Source: a virus. Taken from it: a DNA stretch of 35,159 nucleotides. Positions 23,432 to 30,065 of the stretch are shown here, one piece after another; the stretch's first letter is position 1; every line of letters starts with the position of its first letter. The position numbers and the translations under genes were made by a program. The DNA is taken from IMG/VR virus record IMGVR_UViG_3300014838_000044, positions 1-35,159 of that record; one strand, written 5' to 3'. The notes beneath the pieces are model-generated. The model made no database searches. It had not been told where the DNA came from and worked only from the letters and a program-made list of their open reading frames with translations.

Positions 23432-24187
23432 TCAGGCGGGAGGCAATGCAACGGCGGGGGCAGGCAGCATCAGGCGTGCAACCGCCAGTTTGAACTGCGT
23501 TTCGAAGTCGCGCTCCGAGTTGACGGTGACAAACTCGCCACCCAAGGCCAAGCACGCAGCTTTCAGACCGTCATTGGCACTCTCACACCCAACGTGGATG
23601 TAATCCATCACCACACCGGATGCCTTGAGCGCCGGGACCCAGGAACCAATCGTGTTATTCGCGTGGTAATCCTCACCGTCGCTGACGATGATGAAGTGAT
23701 GCAAACCTACTGGACTGGGCTTTGCGCGGCAAACGTCGATAGCCTTACGAATCGCACCCAGAATGTTGGTGCCACCACCAGTAGACTGCTCATACGTGCC
23801 ATCCAGTGAGAAGCAGGTTTTCAGCCTATCCAAAGCAGACCATAAGTCTTTCGGGTCACCATCGTCAAATAGAACCACTGGGCGATCACCGAAGGGGATG
23901 ACTGAAATCTTCGAATTGGGGTACTTTTTGAAGCGGTTTTCAAGCTCTTGCTTTGCCAACCGCTTTACAAGGTCGATGCGGATGGGCTCTTCATGCCCTG
24001 CAATTAAGGCCAGTGGATCACCAGCCACTTGACTGTTCATACTGCCGGAACAGTCGAACAGGAAAACCAGCTTGGCGTGTTCATCGTAGATGCCGCCAAG
24101 TTTCTTCAGGACCGAGTTGCTTTTAGCAACATCGGTATGGCGCAGGGTAATCTCACTGCCGCCGTCGAAGTCTTCATTCAGTTGCAT
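23432..24187 (-). CDS. von Willebrand factor A (VWA) domain protein
   Basis: A 251-aa protein. It carries the metal-ion-dependent adhesion site: FLFDCSGSMNS (D45, S47, S49), a Thr in GGGTNILGAI, and IIVSDGEDY. VWA domains mediate Mg-dependent protein binding and often work with an AAA ATPase or act as assembly scaffolds. No ATPase of the MoxR type is visible here. There is no signal peptide, so it is probably cytoplasmic. The SD AGAGGAGAGCAAATTTT matches that of the next two genes, suggesting a functional group with the DUF2924-like and zinc/OB-like proteins. Confidence 0.85.
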   Translation of the reverse strand: MQLNEDFDGGSEITLRHTDVAKSNSVLKKLGGIYDEHAKLVFLFDCSGSMNSQVAGDPLALIAGHEEPIRIDLVKRLAKQELENRFKKYPNSKISVIPFGDRPVVLFDDGDPKDLWSALDRLKTCFSLDGTYEQSTGGGTNILGAIRKAIDVCRAKPSPVGLHHFIIVSDGEDYHANNTIGSWVPALKASGVVMDYIHVGCESANDGLKAACLALGGEFVTVNSERDFETQFKLAVARLMLPAPAVALPPA

Positions 24188-24250
24188 AAAATTTGCTCTC
24201 CTCTTTCCCGTTTAGTTGGTTATCCAGCCGCACCATCGTGGAGGTAGGGT

Positions 24251-24424
24251 TTAGCGGCCAAGGGCGACACGGCTTAGCAGCGGTGTGCCCTGAACTTTTT
24301 GGTTTGTTTCGTCGCAATTGAGATTTAACTGGTACGCACCAACAATCGCTCTTGTGGAGCCGGATGCGCACTTCATCAGGCGCTCAATCGTGCTTCGCCT
24401 TTCCGATGACAGGATGCCGCTCAT
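24251..24424 (-). CDS. small hypothetical protein
   Basis: A 57-aa frame in what would otherwise be a 520-base gap. ATG 24424 has a well-spaced SD (AAAGGGGAAGCGCCG) and lies in a CCGATGA/TCATCGG hairpin that could hide it. The product (STIERLMKCASGSTRAIVGA...) is basic and soluble, with no known family. The same region is open on the + strand, so coding is not certain. The 64 bases after it hold only the leader and SD of the VWA gene. Confidence 0.4.
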   Translation of the reverse strand: MSGILSSERRSTIERLMKCASGSTRAIVGAYQLNLNCDETNQKVQGTPLLSRVALGR

Positions 24425-24711
24425 CGGCGCTTCCCCTTTCGGCTACTACCACGGCATTGGCGATTTATCTTCTTTTGCGCGATGCAGAATTTATTAAGTC
24501 CAGGAAGGACTGCATCATTGGCTCAGGTACGCTGCTTGTGGAGGGTTCGCTTACTCAGTCTGGCTATTTGGTTTTCAGAGATCAGGCAGGGAAGGTTTGG
24601 CCGGGGGGCCGGTCCCAATCGCTTCATCTCCCTACAACTCTATAATATAATAGTCAGGGCCTGAAGCACAAGGTTTTAGCCAATTTATTTTGCCACCTAA
24701 AGCTTGTATTT
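24425..24711 (-). other. 287-base gap after the RuvC-like gene
   Basis: It holds a possible promoter, a GGCC-rich inverted repeat near 24597-24612 and short frames without good starts (for example a 34-codon ATG frame at 24626 whose SD-like AGGGAG is too close). A + strand frame across 24352-24645 is open but has no SD and runs against all neighbours. I see no convincing gene here. Confidence 0.35.
24644..24671 (-). promoter_or_regulatory. possible promoter after the RuvC-like gene
   Basis: TTGTGC (24666-24671), a 16-base spacer and TATATT (24644-24649) on the - strand. It would drive the small protein at 24251 and the VWA cluster. The match to the sigma-70 consensus is moderate. Confidence 0.35.
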
Positions 24712-25212
24712 TCACAGGCTTGCAAACTTTCGTCTTAACCACTCAGCTAAAAGCAAGGCGTCAGCTCGGCCATCCATGGTATCCACACGCCCCCGGTCTT
24801 TGCGAAATGAAGCTGTGGGAAATAGATGGCTGGCACACACGATGGATGCCGACTTGTCGCTGCCGCTGGTGATGCCCATTTCACGTTTCCACTTTGCAGG
24901 CTCGATTTTTTCATACGGCATTCGTAGGGCGGCAAGAATGCCAAGCCACAAGCCGAAGCCGCTCCCCATCGAAAACATACTCGTAACACCCTGACCCGGC
25001 ATTGCGTGTACGTTCTCAATCCCCACCAACCGCACATTTTTAGAGAGCCTTTCCAGGATTGACACCATTTGGGACTCTACGTATACACGCTTATGGCCCT
25101 TCGCTTTTTTGACGGTGAGGGTTGGCGTATCATCGAGGGCAACCATATTTCCCTTATGATCAATCACAGCTACTGCACCGGACAGACCGGGGTCGATTCC
25201 GACGTAGATCAT
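24712..25212 (-). CDS. RuvC-like Holliday junction resolvase
   Basis: A 166-aa RNase H-fold nuclease of the RuvC type. Motif I is VGIDPGLSGAVAV (D7), motif II is LVGIENVHAMPGQG (E66), and the C-terminal acidic motif is DGRADALLLAEW (D147, D151). The middle KIEPAKWKREMGI (about 102-114) is typical of phage RuvC proteins. It would cut four-way junctions made by the recombination genes upstream, before packaging. Its ATG overlaps the stop of the HicA-like gene (ATGA), so it is translationally coupled. Confidence 0.85.
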   Translation of the reverse strand: MIYVGIDPGLSGAVAVIDHKGNMVALDDTPTLTVKKAKGHKRVYVESQMVSILERLSKNVRLVGIENVHAMPGQGVTSMFSMGSGFGLWLGILAALRMPYEKIEPAKWKREMGITSGSDKSASIVCASHLFPTASFRKDRGRVDTMDGRADALLLAEWLRRKFASL

Positions 25213-25355
25213 AGTAATCTCTTCAAATCAGAAATTGTGTTCAGGATAGCTCGACTGTCACTCGGTGTTTTCGCCAGAACAAGCTTCTTGCCATTTGGTA
25301 GTTCATACACCGCGTGCTTATTCTGGCGAGTTAGCTTGGCTCCGGTTTCCTTCAT
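25209..25355 (-). CDS. HicA-like small protein, start uncertain
   Basis: The C-terminal sequence (KLTRQNKHAVYELPNGKKLV, then PSDSR) has the HicA-like pattern of a strand, a G/H turn and a strand of the small dsRNA-binding-type fold. ATG 25355 gives 48 aa, but the recognisable domain seems to begin about 12 residues earlier (PEQRLAQL), overlapping the end of the previous gene in another frame where no start codon exists. A GTG at 25631 in frame would overlap that gene by 268 bases and has no SD. A rare start or a frameshift fusion with the upstream gene is possible. It ends with an ATGA overlap to the resolvase gene. Confidence 0.5.
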   Translation of the reverse strand: MKETGAKLTRQNKHAVYELPNGKKLVLAKTPSDSRAILNTISDLKRLL

Positions 25356-25363
25356 CAACTGAG

Positions 25364-25834
25364 CTAGGCGCTGTTCTGGGTTGCGGATGTAAGATGGTGT
25401 CGGTACTTTTGTGCTGCATCTGTCGAGTTGAACAGGATTGCTCCTAACGTTGTTGTCTGAATCTGGTATGCCGCTGCCAGCGTTCTTCGCGTCTCGATTG
25501 TCTTGTCTTTCTCCTGGAGGCTGAAGTAGTGGTTGCGAATTTGCTGTTTCTGCTCTAGCGTCAGCTTGGTTGTTTCCTTGTGGTTGCGATGTTTTTTCAG
25601 TGGTAGGGCTAGCAGCGGCTCCCCTCCCCACGGTGGAGCTGGCGCTACCACTTGGGGCAAGCCTTCGCTGGCGTCGAAAGGGGGAGGCTCAGAGGCACCA
25701 CCTCCTGTGGTTTGTCCCATGAGCACCATCAGTGGGGTTAGGTCGATGTTTGCCATTTTGCTCAGCTCGTCTGAGTACGACTTGAGCATGTCGCTCATGT
25801 CTCGCATGTCACGAGCTAGTTGTTTTAGATTCAT
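25364..25834 (-). CDS. hypothetical protein
   Basis: A 156-aa protein. The N-terminal 30 residues are a helix with Met/Leu heptads (MRDMSDMLKSYSDELSKMAN). A Pro/Gly-rich linker runs from about 45 to 75 (ASEPPPFDASEG), and a C-terminal helical part contains LTLEQKQQIRNHYF and ETRRTLAAAYQIQTTTLGAI, which resembles a helix-turn-helix (an A-x-x-Y-x-I/V step before a T-T-x-x turn, as in transposase-like or sigma-like HTH). It may bind DNA. It overlaps its upstream gene by ATGA. Confidence 0.7.
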   Translation of the reverse strand: MNLKQLARDMRDMSDMLKSYSDELSKMANIDLTPLMVLMGQTTGGGASEPPPFDASEGLPQVVAPAPPWGGEPLLALPLKKHRNHKETTKLTLEQKQQIRNHYFSLQEKDKTIETRRTLAAAYQIQTTTLGAILFNSTDAAQKYRHHLTSATQNSA

Positions 25835-26055
25835 TCTTTGTCTCTTTCAATTGCAGCAATCGCCGCATCCCAATGTTTTTTAGTAAGCACAAAAGTGTGC
25901 TGCCCATTTTTGGCGTTGGTTACTATCACAGCAGGCTCAAGATAGGAGTGCAGTGACAGTGTTCCAAATATAGCGTGGCGAGCTTTCGCATAGGCCACAA
26001 ATGGTTCCAGCGCCATCCTAAGCTTTTCGATCTCGGTTGCTTCCGGCTTCGTCAT
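25831..26055 (-). CDS. small hypothetical protein
   Basis: A 74-aa soluble protein joined to both neighbours by overlapping stop and start codons (TAATG upstream, ATGA downstream). The pattern TEIEKLRMALEPFVAYAKAR, then strands AVIVTNAK and HTFVLTKKHW and a C-terminal helix AAIAAIERDKE, is one often seen in short phage proteins of unknown function. No motif recognised. Confidence 0.75.
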   Translation of the reverse strand: MTKPEATEIEKLRMALEPFVAYAKARHAIFGTLSLHSYLEPAVIVTNAKNGQHTFVLTKKHWDAAIAAIERDKE

Positions 26056-26417
26056 TATTTGCAGGGCTCCTTAGCAAGCCACCGGCTACGGAGCCACTTG
26101 GCAATGTAGTCAGGTAGGCTCTTAACCAGCGGAAACTCTTTGTCGCCCGTTACACCGCTGGGCTCAAAAGCCATCAACTCCAGCTTCTCAACAATTTTCC
26201 CCAAGGGTACACCGTGCTGCAACGACAGAGAAATCATCACCGCTAGAGCGTTGCACAGGCCGCGTTCAAAGCTACCCACCCGCTTGGAAACCAGAAACAC
26301 TTCACCCGGCGTCCCATCTTCAAGAAGACCAACGGTGGCATAGCATTTGAAGTCCCCGATGCGGAATTTTTTAGTCACAGCAGGCCGTTCTTCCGGCATC
26401 TTTTTGCGAGCTGGCAT
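26055..26417 (-). CDS. free-standing TSCPD domain, as in the C-terminus of NrdJ
   Basis: A 120-aa protein that aligns by eye with the C-terminal domain of class II (B12-dependent) ribonucleotide reductases: FKCYATVGLLEDGTPGEVFL, then RGLCNALAVMISLSLQHGVP and FEPSGVTGDKEF with YIAKWL. In NrdJ this domain lies at the end of a large catalytic chain. Here it stands alone with no reductase gene in view. It may bind a phage or host reductase, or nucleotide or cobalamin, or have been reused. The start overlaps the upstream stop (TAATG). Confidence 0.75.
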   Translation of the reverse strand: MPARKKMPEERPAVTKKFRIGDFKCYATVGLLEDGTPGEVFLVSKRVGSFERGLCNALAVMISLSLQHGVPLGKIVEKLELMAFEPSGVTGDKEFPLVKSLPDYIAKWLRSRWLAKEPCK

Positions 26418-26566
26418 TACGACACCTTTACTTTAGCAAACACATGCCCATACTTGAATTTTTCCAGCCGGAAGCAAAGTACATTCAACTCCGCTTCTAG
26501 CTTTTCAACTTGCTCTTCGGTTAGATCCACTTCACTGTCAACAGATGCAATCAGCTCTACAAACAT
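26417..26566 (-). CDS. small hypothetical protein
   Basis: A 49-aa protein starting at ATG 26566 with SD AAGGGAGATTTGAAA; the SD lies at the end of the SbcDC-like gene. It has an acidic helical middle (EVDLTEEQVEKLEAELNVL) and a basic C-terminus ending AKVKVS. It is coupled by TAATG to the TSCPD-domain gene. No family recognised. Confidence 0.65.
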   Translation of the reverse strand: MFVELIASVDSEVDLTEEQVEKLEAELNVLCFRLEKFKYGHVFAKVKVS

Positions 26567-26568
26567 TT

Positions 26569-29385
26569 TCAAATCTCCCTTACAGTAGTTATACCCTTTT
26601 CCTTTACGCACTCAAGCCGGTAGTCGGGTTCCAAAGCACCCAATATTTGTTCAGAGTGAGCAATTACCATCACGTGACCGAAACGCTCCACGACGGAATT
26701 CAGGCCCTGCGCAAAGGCCACGGCATTGACCGGATCGAGCCCATTAGCGGGTTCGTCCAAGATCAGTAGATTGTGCCGCACCAAAGCGTCACGAAAAGCA
26801 AAGGCAGCAATCAATGCAGCCAGCCGGGTTTCCCCCTCTGACTGATCCTTAATTGTTTTGCCACCGTGAAGATTATGAACGTGAACATCAATATCGCCAT
26901 CGGCAATATCGAACTCAATGTTGATTTCACCTTTAGAAAATATCTGGCTGTAGCGGGAGGCAGCAGCATTAAGGTGCGGGGCCGCAATGGAGCACAAGTA
27001 GGCTGGCAACCCATTCCGGCTTACGGTGACACCGCAAAACTCCACGAACCGCTTTTCATTCTTGATGGCTTCAATAGCCTGCTCATGAACAGACTGCACA
27101 TTCAAAAGGTCGGCAACCCGCCGGTCCCTTTGTTCCAATGTTGCCTTCAACTGTGCTCGAACGACTGCCTGATCATGAAGCTTAGCTATACTCTGTCTAA
27201 GCTCATCCAGTTCTGCCTGCACCGTGCGATTCTCTGACCGCCACTCTTGGATATTGTCCAGACGCTTCTGCCGTTCGGCTCGATTGGCATTCCCTAAACT
27301 CTCAGCATAATCGGCGGCGGCAATGTAGGTTTGAATCTGCCCTTCTAAAAGAATTGTAAAATCCTCCAATGCAGACGCCAGCACCTTGCCACCGCAGGTT
27401 GGACATTTCCCCTTCCCCTTCAACCCAATCGCAGCATCCTGTTGCTTTCGTAATTCACTGGCGGCGCTTTCAGCCCGAATCCGTTGATCCAGCAGAGCCT
27501 CAAACTTCTTTTGGTTTTCCTTGAGTACTGGTTCAAGATTGGCAATGTCCTGGTCGTTGGCGCGAATATGATTTTCACACAGAGCTAAATGTGCCATCAT
27601 AGCTGATTGAGATTTAGGATCTTCCTTTGGCAGTTCCGCTAGCGACTTGTACACCTCGGCCCGCTCTTTCAAAGTTTCTGCCAGCACCCGCTTGGTGGCC
27701 TCCAGTTCACCCTCTGTTTCGTCAATCACACGCTGGATGCGGAGCACCGCTTTGCGGATAGATTCATGCGCGGCTAGAAACCGATCAAGGCCAAGCAACC
27801 GGCTAAATAGCTCCTTGCGTTCTTTCTCCGTGCCAAATACCGACCCGATTTCCCGCTGCCCAATATAGACAGAGTTTGTAAGCACATCCCAAGTTAGATT
27901 GGTGATGGATTCAATCATCCGCTGGGTGGTGTTCTTATCGCCCATCGAAATCTCTTTGCCATCACGCCATACCTGCACACTAGCGGGGCGGCGACAGCGG
28001 ATAATAAGCAATTCGCTGCCGTCAGGGAGGATGGTGATAGACCGAATACTGGCTGTCTTCTTGGAGTTCAGCCGCGCCCAGCCATCGTCAACTTGCCCCT
28101 TGAACGTCTTGCCGGTAAGCGGAAGGAATGGCAGCGTCACTAAGCTCGACTTCCCACTCCCATTACTTATATCTCCCTGGTCACTATCCCAATCCAAATT
28201 CCGCCCGGTAACCACGGTAAGCCCTTTGCGGTCCAAGGCTAACTTGACGTGCTCGAAACATAGGGTGTTGGTAGCTTCAAAAGATTTGAACCGCAACCCC
28301 TGTACACCCATCAATCCAATATGCGGTAGATACTCTTTAAGGTAGTCAACCACCTGATCGGCGTCGGCCCCCTCTGGCACTATAGAGCGGGAAAGATAGT
28401 CACGCAGAATATCTTCGTCGGACCCTTTGATATCAAGGGTACCTGTGACCGGCGCGGCTTTCTGAAAATCAGGAATAATATGAAGGATAGCCCCCTTATA
28501 TTTAGCAGCAACGCGAGCGCGGACTTCCTCAATTTCCTTGACGGGATCTTTATAGACAGGCACTTTGAACCGGACGTGTGCTTTATCCCAGGACGCGGGC
28601 GCGTGAAATCCGGGGGCAGTCGGGTCATACCAACTAGGTATGGTAGATGGAATTCGCGTAGTGGAGATCACCCGGCGCTTTTCCTCACCAGTAATCCTTT
28701 CGGGGATGCTTAAAATGAGAAAAGACTTTTCCTGGTTTGCCTCTCCCCAATCCATACAAAATGGGGAGCCAGCATAGTGGATGTTTGGCTTGATGGTCTG
28801 AGCTTCATGGATGTGCCCACCGATGCAAATGTCATAGTTAGCAGCGCAGATGTCATCCGCCGTAAATGCTTTGCCTTTGGAGTAGCCACCTTTACATCCG
28901 CGTATTTCGTTGTGAAACACCAGGATGCGCAGCCCCGGCTGTTGTAACTCCCAGGACCGATGAAACGCTTCCACCTGTCGGTTATGGTCGCGGAAGTAAG
29001 GAACCATGTGCAGAAAAACCCAGTATGGAAGCTTTACTACGTCAACATCCTCAAAGATTGTAGCGCCTGCTGCCTCAAGCGTAGGCAGAAGGGTAGGGAC
29101 GTTATCTTGAGTAGCAATGTTGTCATGGTTACCGCGAAGGACGTAGAAAGCTGCTGCGCCTTCTCCATACCGTTGACAGGCTGTAAGAATTTCTGTGGTG
29201 GCACGGACGAGGAAGTTGGTTACCCTAACATCAACCGGGTTGAAGGCGTCTTTGACATCACCCAAATGAACAACGTGGGAAATATTCTCCCTGTAGATTA
29301 GCGCGAGTACTTGCGCGAGCGTCTGTTCGCAGCGGTCCAGGTTGCCAAGCGCAGCTTGCCAATCACCTGTAAATAGTATTTTCAT
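26569..29385 (-). CDS. single-chain Mre11-Rad50 (SbcD-SbcC) nuclease-ATPase fusion
   Basis: A 938-aa protein joining two subunits that are normally separate. Residues 1 to about 350 are an Mre11/SbcD phosphoesterase: GDWQ (D8; the usual His is Q10), HLGDVKD (D43, D46), RGNHDN (N86, H87), FHNE (H158), GGHIH (H191, H193). Residues about 360 onward are a Rad50/SbcC ATPase: Walker A SNGSGKSS (408-415), a zinc hook CPTC near 661 within short coiled coils, signature QSEGE, Walker B LLILDEPANGLDP, and an IAHS switch. T4 gp47/gp46 is the separate-gene equivalent and makes single-strand tails for recombination. It is coupled to the HTH gene by ATGA. Confidence 0.9.
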   Translation of the reverse strand: MKILFTGDWQAALGNLDRCEQTLAQVLALIYRENISHVVHLGDVKDAFNPVDVRVTNFLVRATTEILTACQRYGEGAAAFYVLRGNHDNIATQDNVPTLLPTLEAAGATIFEDVDVVKLPYWVFLHMVPYFRDHNRQVEAFHRSWELQQPGLRILVFHNEIRGCKGGYSKGKAFTADDICAANYDICIGGHIHEAQTIKPNIHYAGSPFCMDWGEANQEKSFLILSIPERITGEEKRRVISTTRIPSTIPSWYDPTAPGFHAPASWDKAHVRFKVPVYKDPVKEIEEVRARVAAKYKGAILHIIPDFQKAAPVTGTLDIKGSDEDILRDYLSRSIVPEGADADQVVDYLKEYLPHIGLMGVQGLRFKSFEATNTLCFEHVKLALDRKGLTVVTGRNLDWDSDQGDISNGSGKSSLVTLPFLPLTGKTFKGQVDDGWARLNSKKTASIRSITILPDGSELLIIRCRRPASVQVWRDGKEISMGDKNTTQRMIESITNLTWDVLTNSVYIGQREIGSVFGTEKERKELFSRLLGLDRFLAAHESIRKAVLRIQRVIDETEGELEATKRVLAETLKERAEVYKSLAELPKEDPKSQSAMMAHLALCENHIRANDQDIANLEPVLKENQKKFEALLDQRIRAESAASELRKQQDAAIGLKGKGKCPTCGGKVLASALEDFTILLEGQIQTYIAAADYAESLGNANRAERQKRLDNIQEWRSENRTVQAELDELRQSIAKLHDQAVVRAQLKATLEQRDRRVADLLNVQSVHEQAIEAIKNEKRFVEFCGVTVSRNGLPAYLCSIAAPHLNAAASRYSQIFSKGEINIEFDIADGDIDVHVHNLHGGKTIKDQSEGETRLAALIAAFAFRDALVRHNLLILDEPANGLDPVNAVAFAQGLNSVVERFGHVMVIAHSEQILGALEPDYRLECVKEKGITTVREI

Positions 29386-29627
29386 TGCGTCTGCCGTCCC
29401 AAAAGCCTTACCAAGATATCTACCCGGCCCGATACCCTAAGCTTTCGGTAGACCATTTTGGCATGCTGCTGATATGTGTCATGGTTAATCATAAGCTGCT
29501 TGGCTATCTGATACCCGGTTAGAGAAGTTTGGACAAGTAGCGCGTACACTCGCTGCTGGGCAGGAGTCAGCTCAACGGTATGCTCCCCCCTCATTCTTTG
29601 TGGTTGCCGAATCGCGGCGGTTGCCAT
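29382..29627 (-). CDS. LuxR/GerE-type HTH protein
   Basis: An 81-aa protein that is almost entirely a GerE-like DNA-binding domain: LTPAQQRVYALLVQTSLTGY, IAKQLMINHDTYQQHAK and VYRKLRVSGRVDIL. Free-standing LuxR-type HTH proteins often regulate transcription, here perhaps of the recombination operon. The SD before the ATG at 29627 is weak (CAGGCAGGCTACAA), and ATG 29594 is an alternative start. The dispersed repeat copy 2 lies just upstream on the opposite strand and could be an operator. It overlaps the nuclease gene by ATGA. Confidence 0.75.
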   Translation of the reverse strand: MATAAIRQPQRMRGEHTVELTPAQQRVYALLVQTSLTGYQIAKQLMINHDTYQQHAKMVYRKLRVSGRVDILVRLLGRQTQ

Positions 29628-29648
29628 TTGTAGCCTGCCTGTTGAAAG

Positions 29649-29706
29649 GGTGGTGTAAAACCATCAGCCTGCCTGTGAGAATGCAGCCTAGAGCCTCCCA
29701 GCGCCA
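29649..29706 (+). repeat. dispersed repeat, copy 2
   Basis: Contains GGTGGTGTAAAACCATC (29649-29665), identical to copy 1 over these 17 bases. After a diverged middle come GCAGCCTAGAGCCTCCCAGC and GCCAATAAAAC, matching the CCTAGGGCTCC and GGCAATAAACC of copy 1. It lies in the gap between two - strand genes, and its direction opposes theirs. Confidence 0.65.
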
Positions 29707-29719
29707 ATAAAACAGTCCT

Positions 29720-29884
29720 CTAGCGGTCTAAAATAGGCTGTTTGGGCTGAGCAATCTGGTTTAACATTTTCTGGAGCATGCCCCATTTCGGGTGGGCCTC
29801 CAGGATATACAACTCTTCCCTGTTGTGTCGGATGCTCAACTTCCCATCGACCAGCTTTACTACGGTCCACTTATTTGGTTCCAT
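29720..29884 (-). CDS. small hypothetical protein (54 aa)
   Basis: A short gene easily missed because of its length. ATG 29884 overlaps the end of the previous gene and has an SD, AAGAAGGACGCAA. The product starts MEPNKWTVVKLVDGKLSIRH and continues with a hydrophilic helix (KWGMLQKMLNQIAQ). Another frame over the same bases (about 29688-29870) is open but has no SD. No known family; the beta-hairpin-like N-terminus suggests a small folded protein. Confidence 0.6.
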   Translation of the reverse strand: MEPNKWTVVKLVDGKLSIRHNREELYILEAHPKWGMLQKMLNQIAQPKQPILDR

Positions 29885-30053
29885 TTGCGTCCTTCTTTCG
29901 ATTTATCACCATCTGCACCGTGGTTAGAGAAACCCCTAGTCTAGCCGCTATTGTCTTGTGCTGTAGCCCCTCCAGATACCGCTTCCAGATAATATTGTCC
30001 CGTTCGACGGACTGCTCCAGAGTCAGCTTTCTACCTCGTGGGCTCGTGTTCAC
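29871..30053 (-). CDS. small HTH DNA-binding protein
   Basis: A 60-aa protein with GTG start at 30053 and an excellent SD (AAAAGGAGGATTT). The body is one helix-turn-helix: YLEGLQHKTIAARLGVSLTT followed by V-Q-M-V-I-N-R, the classic A-x-x-L-G-V-S-x-x-T-V pattern. It probably regulates phage transcription. It lies 12 bases after the clamp-loader gene and overlaps the 54-aa gene, so all three are likely co-transcribed. Confidence 0.8.
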   Translation of the reverse strand: MNTSPRGRKLTLEQSVERDNIIWKRYLEGLQHKTIAARLGVSLTTVQMVINRKKDANGTK

Positions 30054-30065
30054 AAATCCTCCTTT

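Noticed and set aside
24352-24645. 97-codon + strand frame opposite the VWA cluster
   Set aside because: Protein-like in places but without SD, promoter or + strand neighbours; a - strand 57-aa frame with SD covers part of it.
25209-25631. Full 140-codon HicA-like frame from GTG 25631
   Set aside because: Would overlap the 25364-25834 gene by 268 bases on the same strand, has no SD, and its first 70 residues are low-complexity.
29688-29870. 60-codon - strand frame after the small HTH gene
   Set aside because: Has no SD; the 54-aa frame at 29720-29884 has an SD and overlaps its upstream gene in the usual way.
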